Part shown: positions 14,101 through 26,548 of the stretch, one piece after another | Position numbering within the stretch: position 1 is the stretch's first letter | How the letters are laid out: each line of letters opens with the position of its first letter | Assembly (NCBI GenBank): GCA_011800805.1 | Contig: MPNW01000087.1 | Location: 30,180-94,179 of the forward strand | Direction of reading: 5' to 3' | Origin: Hirudo medicinalis | Lineage: Eukaryota > Annelida > Clitellata > Hirudinida > Hirudinidae | Length of the DNA: 64,000 nucleotides | The notes under the pieces: generated by a model | Database searches by the model: none | Told to the model about the DNA's origin: nothing | The model's input: the letters and a program-made list of their open reading frames with translations, nothing else | Translations under genes and position numbers: made by a program

Positions 14101-17100
14101 GCAACAAATGTGTTTTAGAATGTACAGTCTTTGACAGATTTGAGAGGAGCACTCGAAATGGAATGAAGGCCTTCCTGAACTCTGTCTGCAAGTGATGCAC
14201 ATTTCATACGTGGCCCCATCTGGACACCGAGATACTTGTAAGTGTCTGTTATACTGAGGGCCTTGAAAAGTTCCATGAAAGTTTTCATTTACTGCAAAGT
14301 CACTCGTCTTCTGCCCCCGACGTATCTGAAGAATTTTTTGTATTCCTTTTGCCTTCAGTGGCACTTGATGGCCTCCAAAGTGTGATGCTGAAATTTCTTG
14401 CGAGCCTCGTCATTGATATTCTTGCAACCATTTTTAACCAATTCCAGTACAATCTCCACCAGCATGTTTGATTCCTCTGATGACCACAAACATTTTTCCA
14501 GCTCTTTTATTGTGGTATTCAACGTGGTGTTTTTCATTCTTGTGTAATTTTAGTCCTTTAGACGTCCAAACCGAAGCCGAGCAGTACTCATACTTTACCG
14601 ACACATTCTGACCAGCTTGAGCTTGAGTTTCAAAACCTGAGTTTGAACTTTCATGCGTTTTGTCGACTTTACGACTTGTCTTGACTTCAACGTGCGAACT
14701 AAAATATCGGACTGGTGTTATTAGACATAATCATAAAATGTAGCAGACAAGTATTCCTTTATCTTCAAATATTCCCCATTTTGACAGTATTTTCACTTGT
14801 TATCGAATGAAAGGTAGGGGACACGAATAAACGAGTTAATTCAGAAAAACCAGTCGATTTTCGAGCGCAATTAACTTATTATCTACTCAAATCAAGCAGG
14901 AAAATCAAACCGGCCGCTCCTCCGCTCTCTCGCTCGAAACTACTACTGCTACTGCTAATGGCTTAAAAATAGGATTCAGTCATAATAGCCATAACGACCA
15001 CTTGCAAGTCGGAGACCAACGAAAGATATCTTTTTAGATTTTTTTTAATTTTTAGGCTTGAAAAGGTTCTTCCCATATCCTGGTATTTAATTTCTCAAGT
15101 TAGCAAATTTTTTTAACACATACCGAACCTATGAAATCTATGAGTAAGATTGATTTAAAATGCATGCTCTGCTCAATTAACTCCACCTGAATGTCCTCAG
15201 GTATTAAATGAACATCCGCACTGAATGGCGAACTTAGAGAATTGAACTGAGGTTCCTCGTTCTTATAACTTCAAGGCAATTAAGTTTGATGCGAAGCTTG
15301 AGGGAACTTTGTCTTTCTCAAGCAAAGTAAAATGTCGAAATAAATAATCTGACATCAAATCAGTGGCTCTTTTCTGTCTTCTTGTCAAATGTTTCAGTCA
15401 AAGATCAGCTTTGCGTTAAGGTGTCTTTTCAAATTGTACTTTTTAAAATCTACCACACTTTCCTTACATATGGATGCATACTGCTGCATTGGTAAATAAG
15501 TATTTAAATATTTGGTCAAATTATAATATTTTAATTTATTTATTTGGTTTGAAAATAAGTGAATGGAATGCAAAAGAAAAAGGGCAGTCAAATTGTGACG
15601 TGATATATTCGCCAATTCGAGAATTGTCAACATATCTTTGATTATTTGTTGATTCGATTTCAAATTAGAATACTCACATACTAGCAAATGATATCGCATC
15701 CGCATTAAATGTGCTTCTAACATAAAGTTCTCACATGAAAAGGCATAACATTTGGCGATGGTAAAATAATCAAGGTGATGAGTAGTAAGCATATGTTCTT
15801 CATTTGTTTGTAGATTTGAAGTCAAAGAAAATGGCAATGTTTTGAAGTGCATCTCAACCGTGCCTGGGTATGAACCTCGACATTACGAAGCCCATCTGGA
15901 AGTGCAATGTAAGTTCCAAAGGTTCTCAGCTCGTTCACAAAGATTTCTTACAAGTTTGCTAAAGTTTGTAGCATAACATTCAATTATTTTGTTTACATTA
16001 TTTCTTGCTGGAGGGCTCATTAAACCACTAACATCAATCTGAAATCATTTCAAAACAAAAGGATAAGCTCAACCGAGAAAGTTTGAAGTAACTAATATTT
16101 CTAAATTGTCTTTTTTTAATAATGCGTATTTAAAAACTCCTGACTGGTCGATTCGATTTTTCGTCCAACCTCAGACTTTTTTAAGTGTAAAAGTTTTATT
16201 AAAACCGAATATTGGAATGAGGTTGAATTAATTTATACCTCGAAAAAGCTTTTTTGATAAGATTTTGTAGAAGCGAGAGAAATATGGGCTTGTAAAAATA
16301 ATTATCTTTGATTAAAAACTATTTCCTGAATTGCAGTTCTATTAGTAAAATTGAGTTACATCGGGTTCGTTGCCAGTCGAGAGCTTTTAGATTCAGAGTC
16401 ATAAGTTGTTTCGATGAAAGAAAGAACAGTTAATTGCAACCATCAGAGATGGATTTGCTTGAAAACTGGCTACTGTGGATCAAACGTGATAGTTTTTAAG
16501 TCCTGGGATGCATTTGCTCTGCTTTCAGTGATTCCATGTGATTTTGATAATGATGTTTTAATCTTAGAACGGCTGCTTAAAAGAAACGTAGAATAAAGAA
16601 GTCCACCATTATGAATTCTTATTAGTAGAACTGCTATCAACAAATTTCTGTCATAATCATCTAGTTAAGAAATCTGTACAATATAAGACTCTAACTCTAA
16701 AACAAAGCAATTCTGTAATTGTGTTGAAGTTGACGAGTCGATTCTTTTTTTTTTAAAGAAGTTTAACAGATTTAACGATTTGGTAAATTGGGAATATGAC
16801 TTTTGTATATCGGAAACTGTACCGAAAATCCTTCGAACAGATGCACCACGAGTTACATGTCTTGACGCAGTGGTTGCTGTTGACAACGACGATGTTGTGC
16901 TGAGGTGCAATGTCACCGCCAGACCCCCCCCAAGAACGTTAGTGTGGATCCTTAACAACGAGACCAATCTCACTCAACATTCAAGACACCTTCCAACGTG
17001 TTCGTCGCCAACCGAGTTAGCACGCTTGCAGTTTGATCTACTACGCTATTGAACTTATTGAACATTTATGAACGGTTCAATAATTCGTCCATTGTTCAAT

Positions 17101-18040
17101 GCTATTCAGGATCTGGGTAGTGGAATAACTCAGACGTCACTAGTCATACGATCTGTTTCTTCTGATGATGTGCGAAAATACTCAGTCATCGTTGGTAACG
17201 ATGTTGCTGAGACTACCAGCCAAGTTGAAATAAGAAAAAGTAATACTTTATTTATTATGGTCATAAGTTATCTTAATTGTATTCAGGGAGTAGTCAATCA
17301 TACCGACAGCTACACTTTAGCTTTTACGTGCATTCGTGAAATATTTAGGCATTCTTTTCTTCAGAAGGAGCCAAACAATTATATAAATCAACTTTTATTT
17401 ACCAACGGCCCATCAAGTTATTGTTACGAAATCAAAGGCACTTCAAATGAGACTTCTTTCATGCGACAATCTTTTATTGATCATCTTCTTCTAGTATATC
17501 CCAATATTTTCGATATTCTCTGAAATTTTAAAAGTTATTTAATATGCCTTACTGAGGCATTATGCAATACTTCACCGAAACTTCTTGAACTTCAAAATCT
17601 CTCATCAAGTTAAGTCAACTTAACTTGGAATATTAAATGCGCATCTGTTAATTAAATGATTTGTTCAACACTGCATAATTACATTCATGCTTGCAGAATC
17701 CAGGATTCAGGTCAATGGCGATGTTCTTGTATCAGACTCAATGTCCTACCACGTGACCAACAACAATAATTTAAATAAAAAGCCCAACGAACTGTCGACA
17801 GGAAAAAAGGCGACAAGAACAAGACCTTTCTCGGATCATCATCATCATCATTATCATCACCGTAATCAACATCAAGACGAACAACAACAACACGGACCAA
17901 GCGCTCAACAACTGAATTCAACTGGAAGTAACTGCAGCTTCCTTCATCTTGTTGTGGTTACAACAACTTTACTCTTCGTTACGGTGTTAACAACGACGAG
18001 GATCCACTTAATCTTACGATTGTTTCACTTTCGTAGATAA
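11159..18040 (+). CDS. three-Ig-domain cell-surface protein (5' partial)
   Basis: Likely a membrane-anchored adhesion or recognition protein. Exons I can place: 11159-11416, 12298-12393, 12492-12759, 15814-15908, 16841 to about 17030, 17121-17239 and 17697-18040. Ig1 spans exons 1-2 (LECEF, VLWTKI, then DVTPEDSANYTCEV). Ig2 spans exons 3-4 (PVRLTC, then LKCISTVPGYEP). The junction reads LEVQ-YAPRV, typical between Ig domains. Ig3 (VVLRCN, LVWIL, SLVIRSVSSDDVRKY) has Val where the second Cys belongs. The tail is rich in Asn, His, Gln and Thr and ends in a hydrophobic stretch (FLHLVVVTTTLLFVTV) plus a short basic end, fitting a GPI signal or a tail-less TM. The donor after exon 5 is undecided: 16998, 17016 and 17031 all keep frame with the 17121 acceptor. 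The signal-peptide exon is missing. It resembles nectin, CADM or fasciclin-III proteins, but I cannot name the subfamily. Confidence 0.85.
12848..12910 (+). mobile_element. SINE head fragment in Ig-gene intron 3
   Basis: CAGGTTAGCTCAATGGGCTG matches the A-box region of the SINE at 3071-3200. The B-box half is degenerate or absent. Confidence 0.5.
13061..14540 (-). mobile_element. R2-superclade non-LTR retrotransposon remnant
   Basis: On the minus strand, broken frames run from about 14540 to 13061. They read through the end of an RT domain (MPLSDL near 13945-13965) into AAVLHNRLQSARRNP. A zinc-knuckle-like segment follows (EHAGCENVESLGHIVQNCP), close to the C-terminal knuckle of R2-type proteins although one expected Cys is Tyr. 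Next come KPDI and a downstream IADA, matching the KPD...D core of the restriction-like endonuclease of this superclade. The order RT, knuckle, endonuclease is correct. Frameshifts show it is dead. It lies antisense in intron 3 of the Ig gene, between exons ending at 12759 and starting at 15814. Confidence 0.75.
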
Positions 18041-18090
18041 TTCTTAAAATCACAAATTCAAAGGTAATTAAATTTCAAATGGTTTCAAAT

Positions 18091-18096
18091 AATAAA
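18091..18096 (+). promoter_or_regulatory. polyadenylation signal of the Ig gene
   Basis: AATAAA about 50 bases after the TAA stop codon, so a very short 3' UTR is possible. Confidence 0.5.
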
Positions 18097-20447
18097 TAGA
18101 TTAAAATTATTCTTAAAACTTTCTTTTAGCCATTTATTTTATTGTCCTTGAGGTGATAATTGTACAACACACAATATTTGACAATGCACTCATTGTAGGC
18201 AACATGGTTATCAAAAGTTTACAAACTTAATATTTCATAATTAAACACACTTATAATAGTTATCAATATTTCATGATTAAACACACTTACAATAGTTATT
18301 ATCAAATACTATGTCATTATGAAAAACAACTTGAATTACTTTAAATTACTTGAATTACTATTTTAAAATTCTCAACAGAAAGTTCATGTCTGAGTTTCAA
18401 TTAAGCTCGGATAAATGAATTTTGGTTACAATAATTAAATTTGTAAATATTATTTGTAAAATATTTATACGATGAATGAAACTAAATTACCTAAAATTTT
18501 AATTAAAAATCTTAAATTACCTGATACTATATTGGCAAAGGTTGCATAACACCAAAAAATTTTAGCTGTTTTTATCCATCACTGAAGCACAAAATCCCTA
18601 GAAATTAGAAATGTTTCATTTGCATAAAAGTCATCCCTCAAATCACGCTAGCTCAGCGATGGTTTCATATGCTGAATGATCCTCGTCATGATGGATTTCA
18701 CGTCGAATTCTGCCATTTTCGAAAGGAAATATTTGTTTATCCATAGTTATTTGTTATTTTTGAACATCAATTTAAAAATGAAATGTTTTTACTCCGTTAA
18801 TATTTTTATTACGTCCTTTCAGGAGTTCAATCAATTATTGAAGTAATTAGAATTTTAGATTTTTTTTGACGCAAAATTAGTTAAACCAATCTCCTCTCAC
18901 AAATTACACACGCATAACATTTATATTCAATAATTTTTTGCAATTTTAAATTTTTGCTAACTTCATGGATATTGTAAATACGAATAGTTTTAAATATGTC
19001 TATTTCAAGGAGGTCCATGTTATGAAAAAGATCCTTCTAACCGCAAATTAACTGAAGATCAAGAATCCAATAGCAGTTGGAAGAATGAATTTGAGTGATG
19101 GAGTGGTTGATGAAGCATTTTTTGTTCAATCTTGATAACATAAAATTCATAATCGAATCAGATGCTGGGAAATACTGACTTGACGATCAGCTTCTGACGC
19201 TACACGGCGCCTTATAAATTAATTATTGTTATTAATAATATTATTAAAAGTTGTTGTTGTTCGAATTTCAAGAAAGGAAGATCCCAATCTAGTGGTTGTA
19301 GACGCGTTGTAGCTAATTTAATAATAAAGGCTACGTAAATGTAATGTAATAACCACTTTATCGTGATGAAACAGACTAAGTTATGAAGGATTATTTCATT
19401 AAAAATTCATTCCAATGACCCAGAATCAATCAATTATATAGTACATTATAATGTTTTTATTTTATTAAATGGTGACACATGTTTACTGCAACATTTATTG
19501 GATGCGGTGATTTTTTTTTTTGCAAGGACGAAATAAATCCAGAGGCCATGGAAATCTTGTCATTGACGGAAGTTTTATTTGCATTAAGAAGCTTGGTGCC
19601 TTGAAATTACTGAAAAAATTGATCCCCCAAAAAATTATATTATCACTTTCGCATAGAACATGTTTTTCCAAGTCATATTACCTAGTTTTAAAGAGATGAA
19701 TGATGTTCATTGAGTAAAAACGTCCATATGAAACTTAGGCTTCACGATAAAAGATACAAAAATATGTTCTGAGCGATCAATAGAATGCTGGTCGATATCT
19801 TGCAGATGATTTCGAGAAGCACACATCATGTGCACCAACCAAAGAGAAAATTACTGCATTTCTAATAATGCTGCTGGTGGAAGGCTGGATAATTCACAAT
19901 TTATCCTTCAGCAAAATAACTTTAGTTGTAAAATTATCTTTAAATATGCAATTACATCGCTGAATTCAACTCGTTCAAAACTTGTTTGCAATCATCGTAT
20001 GTTTAGAATAGAACAATTATAGAACTTTGTAAACCACAGTTTGATCCGCTTCATTGAGCAACGGCATTCTCGACTTGTCATCCTTTTAGAAGCGCTAAGG
20101 GATGGCATGATTTTTTATCTATTTTATTTTTTAAAGAGCTTGACTTTGAAATAGTATGTGGGCTCATTAATATGGGTTCACATTAACTATAAATTATTTT
20201 TTTCTTTTTCTTTAAACAAATTTAACGAAACGCCAACAGAATTCAAGCAAATATCAAAGTTGTTTTTATTGGTATTAAAAATACACGCAAAACTCTCCTT
20301 TCCCAAAAAAATAAATAAAGATAATTTTACTTGAATAGACAACGAACATTCACAAAACAAGATGAAATCAGTTAACAACCTCAAACAATAAACAGTTAAC
20401 ATTACAACTTCAAGTTCAAATCTCTTTTTACCAAACAAGTTATCACA
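18097..20447. other. AT-rich intergenic stretch
   Basis: It contains the 36-bp tandem duplication at 18229-18300 and a GGCGCCTTATAAATTAA sequence near 19205-19221 that resembles the SINE tail. No gene is supported. Confidence 0.5.
18229..18300. repeat. 36-bp tandem duplication
   Basis: Two adjacent 36-base units (18229-18264 and 18265-18300) differ at only a few positions. They share AATATTTCAT and ATTAAACACACTTA. Confidence 0.9.
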
Positions 20448-21548
20448 CGTAGTGTAACCAATGGAGTTCCCAAAGACAGTGTGCTTGTCTTTTTCTGATC
20501 TTTATTAATGATGTCACAACCAACATCTCTAAAGTCGTCATAACAAAACTGTTCGCTGATGACATTAAGTTGTATGCTTGTTTTCCGACAGACAAAAGGA
20601 GCTTGCAAAAGGCTTCTGATTAGCAGTATTCTCAGTGCATGGAGACAGGCAAAAAAAACCTGGCACCATCCAAATGCTCTCTATGTTCAATCACTGGCCC
20701 CACTAGCACAACAGATGCACCTTCCTATATGCTAGCGTCTAGTCCACCAAGAAAAAAAAAGGTTACCCAAGAGCGTGACCTCGGGATATTGGTTGATATC
20801 TAATTCACATAGATAAAATTACCCGTTCTGCATCCACAAGATCACGTCTTATTATCAGGTACCTCTCCTCTGGCAACGAAGTGATCCTTGCCAAGGCATT
20901 CTGCACCTACTATCCGGCCATTACTCGAGTACTGCTCAGGTGTAAGGAATCCCCACTATCAATACCTCATCGACAAAATTGGGAGAGTTCAAAGACGATT
21001 CACAAAGTCAATTTCCTCTCGTGTACTAGTTTATAGTAAATAACCAAATACTTCTTCTCCAATAGAATAGTCCGCGTCTGGAACTCATCACCAGACGACA
21101 TTGTAACCTCTACCACCTTCTCTAGGTTGCATTGCTATATCGATAAATTAGACCTTCCTAAATTCTTAACTGTTACCAGCTGAATCTCCCTCCTCCTTAA
21201 TATTTATTCCTACTTTATTTAAGTTAAGAATTATTCTATTTCAGTTTATCTTTTTGAATTTTTGTCTCTTCTTCTTTCGATTTTGTATTGACTTTTCTGA
21301 TTTGTCTGTTTCTCTGTCCTCACCTGCCGTTATTTTAATTCATTTCCATATTCTTCCATTTTATTTTATCCGATGTATTTTTTTAACTTATTTATTTTCT
21401 TTATTATATCTTATTTTAATTTGTCTTTCTTCTTTTTCAAATTTTTGACTTTTTCCTGTTAGATGGTGTTTTAACTGTTCCTCTCTTACCGTTTAAGTAG
21501 CAAAGCATGGCTTGCCCTTCGGTTTGTTTATTCGAATAAATAAATGAA
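20448..21548 (+). mobile_element. non-LTR retrotransposon 3' fragment (CR1-like)
   Basis: Broken frames give the end of an RT. A SVTNGVPKDSVL segment near 20450 corresponds to the conserved SGVPQGSVLGPLLF block. LFADDIKLYACF near 20550-20585 holds the catalytic Asp pair. RVWNSSPDDIV near 21070-21105 is the RVWNSLP segment near the C-terminus. The 3' end is a short AATAAATAAATG repeat at about 21534-21547. It is dead and 5'-truncated. Confidence 0.8.
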
Positions 21549-22120
21549 GGATTAAAGGTGAACACAGTAGGTCATTTTAAACATCTTAATGAAGAGGCAC
21601 CAAATTCTTCCGCATTTTGGATAGACCAGTTTGTAGGTTTGGATTCAATAGAATAACGTGTACTTTGTATTTGTAGTTTTAAAATGTTGATTTTACGTTA
21701 ATATTTGTAAGTATATAATATCACTAGCGCTCTTCAAAGGATCATATGAAAAGCGGTTGGTAAAAGATGCTAAAAGAAGATAATTTATTTTTTAGAGAAA
21801 TTTTTTGAAAATCCCCAGTGTCGTTGAATCCTAAGTCGAACAAAAGGAAATATTCACGTTACAAATGAATTCCTTCAATAAAAGATTGGGTTCTGCATCT
21901 CATTGAGACCCATCATGCAGTTTTAAACTGCCGCAAAATATTCACTGAATCCTATAATCCTATATGAAAATATCCTATCACACACACAAAATTGCTTTCA
22001 TAACGACTAAGCGTAACAATATCGTATATCATTGGACCGAGCACTTTGGTATTTAGCCGATCTTTTGAGTGCCTTATGTATCCGAATGGGATGTGAAAGC
22101 ACTTTTTAATCGATCTACCA

Positions 22121-22234
22121 TTTATATAGCGCCCCTACCCCAGGGCGCTCCCTGGCGGTGCAGGCTGGGTTGCGAACATGACACATTACGACTGTTGCTA
22201 TTACGACCGCAACCCATTCGGCCAACCTGTACGC
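22121..22234 (-). mobile_element. tRNA-derived SINE copy
   Basis: Same architecture as 3071-3200 on the minus strand: A-box-like TTGGCCGAATGGGTT (22211-22225), B-box-like GTTCGCAACCC, CTGCACCGCCAGGGAGCGCC and the ATATAAA tail. Confidence 0.75.
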
Positions 22235-24865
22235 CATTTCCACCACGCTTCTTTCCACCGAAAGAAGATTTAGTTTTCCTGAACAAACATTAAGATGTCC
22301 GCAAGCATAAAAAAATTAGATTGGATGATACCATGTTAAGTCGATCGACATAATTATAATTATTATATAAGTGTTATTATTAATCCAAGAATATTGATAG
22401 TTTGAGAGCATTTTGGAATTTACAAAAAAAATTGATGCTCCTTAAATGTCTACCGAAACATCAGTTCAAAAACCAAATGAATTTTTACTGGTTCACAAGA
22501 TGGCAGACTTAAGTTTCGCGCAAGCACATCGAAGAGAATTGACATCGAAATGTTTTTTGGCGATTAAAAAGATTTTGTTGATGACTTTCAAAAGTTGTTC
22601 TCAACATTCAATAACTGCTCAGAAAATGAGAAACAGCGAAATAATATCAGTGTCTCAATGTTTTTTCATTGTTTATTCATAACAATTCATCCGCCTTATT
22701 TCTTCCTGCAATTAATACAAATTTAATTAAAAATTCGAATAATTTAAAACATTTTCTTATTTAATAATTATTAAAATAAAAGTAAAAATTATAATAATTT
22801 GACATTATCTTACTTAACAATTAATAACTCGAGTTGTTTCCGGATCTGATTGGAAACTCGTTAAGAATGCACATTAAAACAAATAAAGGAACTGACACCA
22901 AGTTGTAGATCTCAGCACTTTCATTCTGACAAAGAGGAAATGGCAAAGGAAACCAATGATCTTAAATCAATCGTTCACAAAATTAGGAAGACTTTTGTCC
23001 AAACATACTTTGGAAAACTGGATTAAACCAAACCTAGTATTTTTTAAACTAAACTGGAAATTTGCCGTTAACTGTCCCTAACCCTAACCTAAAGTTAATA
23101 TCAAAATTACTGGTTATTATCATTATTATTGGTTTTCATTATTAATGATTATTATAATTTGTATTTTTTATTATCATCATTATTTATTATCATCATCATC
23201 ATTATTAATTATTATCACTAGTATTGAATATCATTATGATAAATTATCATCGTCAATATCGTCCTTCAGTTATTTGGTGGAATTAAAAGAAATGGTAAAA
23301 ATTTGTTAATAACATTATATTTCTGATCAGCTTTCAGGGACTCAAAATTAATTCTGTCGTTAAATTGTTCGATGCTTGCTTTGAAACATATTTGCTCGAT
23401 ATCATTCAGATTTGAATTTAAGTCTTAAACAACTCTTATTTAATATCAAGCAAACAACGTTTTAGAAAAAAACAAGCGATTATTAGTGATAGTGAATGGA
23501 TATGTCTTGATTTGAAATGATTTGACCATCTTTAAATTATTTTCTGAACATTTTACAAAAAAAGACCGATTTTCTAAGAAAAAATAAAACATAAAATCAG
23601 TGACGAGTAGTAATTAATTTCATTTTTCTCGAGAAAACTTCAATGTCTCTTAGAAAAATTTTTGAATAAAATAAAAAACCTGCTGGTTGCCATGACAACG
23701 ATAAATAAACATTTTGTGCTGGATTTTCACTGATTCCCATAAATAGAGCAGTGGAATTCCTATTTTATAATCCTATGGAAGCGCTGTTTTTCTCAAGAAT
23801 CACATATCAATGTGAGTTAGCTTAAAAAATGAACAAGTTCTCAAAGAGTATGAATGTATGACATGAGTTGACCAACATGGAGTTCATTTCATGAAGATCC
23901 CATAATTATTCACTTCATCTTGAAAAGATTTTCTCTGCGCCTAAATGCTTGGTCGATCAATCCTTTCATTATTTTCTTAGTCTACAAAAACCTTTATAGG
24001 ATCAAGATTCTATAATTTGTATGTTTGAGAATTAAATATAATGCACACCATTTAATAAAGTTTAATAAGTCTTAATAAAAGCAACTAATTGTTTATAATA
24101 ATGCCTGAAAAACTGACACGATTAAAAATTAAAAAGATAGCATTGAATTTGATCACGTACAGGCCTCCTTCAGTTAGCGTGTATTTGCTCGATTAATAGC
24201 GACTTTGAGATGTTGTCAACTATTTGTTGCTTTGTAACATTTTGTTTCAGAGTATTTTGACCAAATTCGCAGGAGGCGTCACAATGATTATTTATTTGCG
24301 TTTTGTGTGGTAGAATATCTCATAATATTTTTAAAATTTAACGTAATACCTTTTCTAACATTATGAAACTTAACTCCTCAACATTGTTTTCCGCAGTCAA
24401 ACTGAATTACCGTAAAACTTTATCAGTTTGTGAGACCCTGAGAAATACTTTTTAAATTCAAGCAGAAACTGTTTTCAGAGTGGATCAGCAAAACTCTGAA
24501 GAAATTTGAATGGCAGGATTATTTAAGTTGCTGAGAAGCGTATGTGAGAAACGTGATCCAATTTAAAAGTTTAATCAGCCGATAACGGAGGGGTGGAATC
24601 TTATGCCACGCTTGGGTGCGAGGTCATAAAGGGGCAGACACCATTAGCGACCCTCATATTTCGATTGAACTAATTACTCTTTCATGCTTTTTATCTTCAT
24701 GTAACTCACTCAAGTAAAGAAGAATGATAGTGACATGATTTTTAAAAAGGTTAAGAAACTGAATTTTACTGGTTTATCATTGACATGTTAATAATATTAA
24801 TTTAATATGTATTAATACATAGGTATGTAATTATAATATCATAATAATAATTAATAATAATATTT
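22235..24865. other. AT-rich intergenic stretch
   Basis: No supported gene. Runs of ATT/ATC triplets near 23110-23240 are simple-sequence. I looked here for upstream exons of the EGF gene and found none that I can defend. Confidence 0.45.
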
Positions 24866-24910
24866 TCCGTTTATATAGCGCCATCATCCGTCGGCATCAG
24901 GGGCTGTTGA
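24866..24910 (-). mobile_element. SINE tail fragment
   Basis: CGTTTATATAGCGCCATCAT is the reverse complement of the SINE tail seen at 3071 and 22121. The tRNA-like head is absent. Confidence 0.5.
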
Positions 24911-25035
24911 GGGATGACTTCTGAAATTCCTCAAATTCAACAAATATGTCCTGCTTGAACAATGGAATCAATCGAGAATAACAATCGAGACAATATTAGG
25001 GAACACGTTCTGTAAACATAGACGCAACCATAATT

Positions 25036-25447
25036 ATTGATATCATTAAAACATAGTTGGTGATATCATTAACACATTCATTAGTGATATCATTAATACA
25101 TTCATTAGTGATATCATTAACACATTCATTAGTGATATCATTAACACATTCATTAGTGATATCATTAACACATTCATTAGTGATATCATTAACACATTCA
25201 TTAGTGATATCATTAACACATTCANNNNNNNNNNNNNNNNNCATTAACACATTCATTAGTGATATCATTAACACATTCATTAGTGATATCATTAACACAT
25301 TCATTAGTGATATCATTAACACATTCATTAGTGATATCATTAACACATTCATTAGTGATATCATTAACTCATTCATTAGTGATATCATTAACACATTCAT
25401 TAGTGATATCATTAACACATTCATTAGTGATATCATTAAAACATAGA
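25036..25447. repeat. 24-bp minisatellite, about 17 units, with an N gap
   Basis: The 24-base unit contains CATTAGTGATATCATTAACA and is repeated almost without change. A run of 17 N (25225-25241) interrupts the array, so the true length is unknown. Each unit carries the 8-base palindrome TGATATCA. Because 24 is a multiple of three, the array reads open in several frames on both strands, but those frames are artefacts. There are no spacers, so it is not a CRISPR array. Confidence 0.95.
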
Positions 25448-25615
25448 CTGTTTATATTATCAACATTCTCCTCACGAAAGAAAGCAATAAGGAAGCTTTG
25501 AAAGAACACAAAATAACGCATTTAACAAAAGCGACGGAGGAGTTATTAATAGCAACGACGCTGACGTCACTGGAGAAAGAAATTGGAAAATGAGCTACGA
25601 GACGATGAATACGTC

Positions 25616-25636
25616 GACGACGACGATGACGATGAC

Positions 25637-25668
<32 letters not shown>

Positions 25669-25765
25669 CGATGACGATGATGGTGATGAAGATGACGATG
25701 ATGATGATGATGATGATAATAATAATAATAATAATAATAGTAGTAATAGTAGTTAATAACAATGC
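25616..25765. repeat. GAT/GAC then AAT triplet microsatellite
   Basis: Uninterrupted triplets: GAC/GAT first, then pure GAT, then AAT and AGT. The open frames across it are products of the repeat. Confidence 0.95.
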
Positions 25766-25859
25766 GTTATCGATGATGGTGTCGTTTGAGAAAAGTGAAC
25801 TTAAGCCGAACATTGAAAAAGAAATTGAAGAAGAATTTCTGAAGACATTCATTCATTGT

Positions 25860-26433
25860 GAATAATTAATATTAATAATTAATACTTATTAATTATAATT
25901 AAAATAATTATTAAATAATTATTAATCGTATTAACAATAATTACTAATAATTAATCACATTAACAATAATTAATAAAAATTATTTCATGATCAACAACGA
26001 ATCACAATGAATGATTAATAATTAATTAATTAATTATTAATTAATATGTTATTAATATATATTATCAATGTATAATATGTTATAAAAATTAATTAATATT
26101 AATTAATTATTATTAATTATTATTAATCTTATTAAAAATAATTAATAATTATTATTAATTATTAATCACTCATTGTGCTTCGTTGTTGATCATGTTGCCA
26201 TCTACGTAATAGTCATAATTGAATTATTAATCAATCAATTAACTGATTATATTTATTCTGCGTAAAATCAATACATATATAATTAATTCATCATATTTAT
26301 TATATATAAATTTGGTAAAATGTTTTATAAATTTATTATAAATTTATATTTTATATTATAAATTATATGATAAATTTATAATGAATTTTATTTAAAAATT
26401 TTAAAAATTTATTATATATTTATAAATTTATTA

Positions 26434-26474
<41 letters not shown>

Positions 26475-26530
26475 TATTATTATAAATTTATTAAAATCCA
26501 TTACAAATTTATTATAAATTGATTAAAATG
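25860..26530. repeat. extreme AT-rich, palindrome-dense block
   Basis: Almost pure A+T, built from AATTAATTA-type palindromes, AAATTTAT runs and a (TTA)n tract near 26435-26475. It ends just before the first recognised EGF exon. Confidence 0.85.
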
Positions 26531-26548
26531 ATTACTGATCTCCTCCAG

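Noticed and set aside
15394..15852. 152-codon open frame on the minus strand, helix-like
   Set aside because: It overlaps antisense the small Ig exon at 15814-15908, which completes Ig2 with correct phases. I see no supported partner exon or domain, so I treat it as chance.
17041..17060. Two in-frame TGA codons that could make the Ig gene a pseudogene
   Set aside because: A small intron with any of three frame-keeping donors and the acceptor before 17121 removes them, and the rest of the gene keeps phase.
25036..25447. Possible CRISPR array
   Set aside because: The repeats are directly adjacent with no unique spacers, and the DNA is animal nuclear.
24996..25501. Long repetitive open frames on both strands over the 24-bp array
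   Set aside because: The unit length is a multiple of three and happens to lack stops; no codon bias, start context or splice support.
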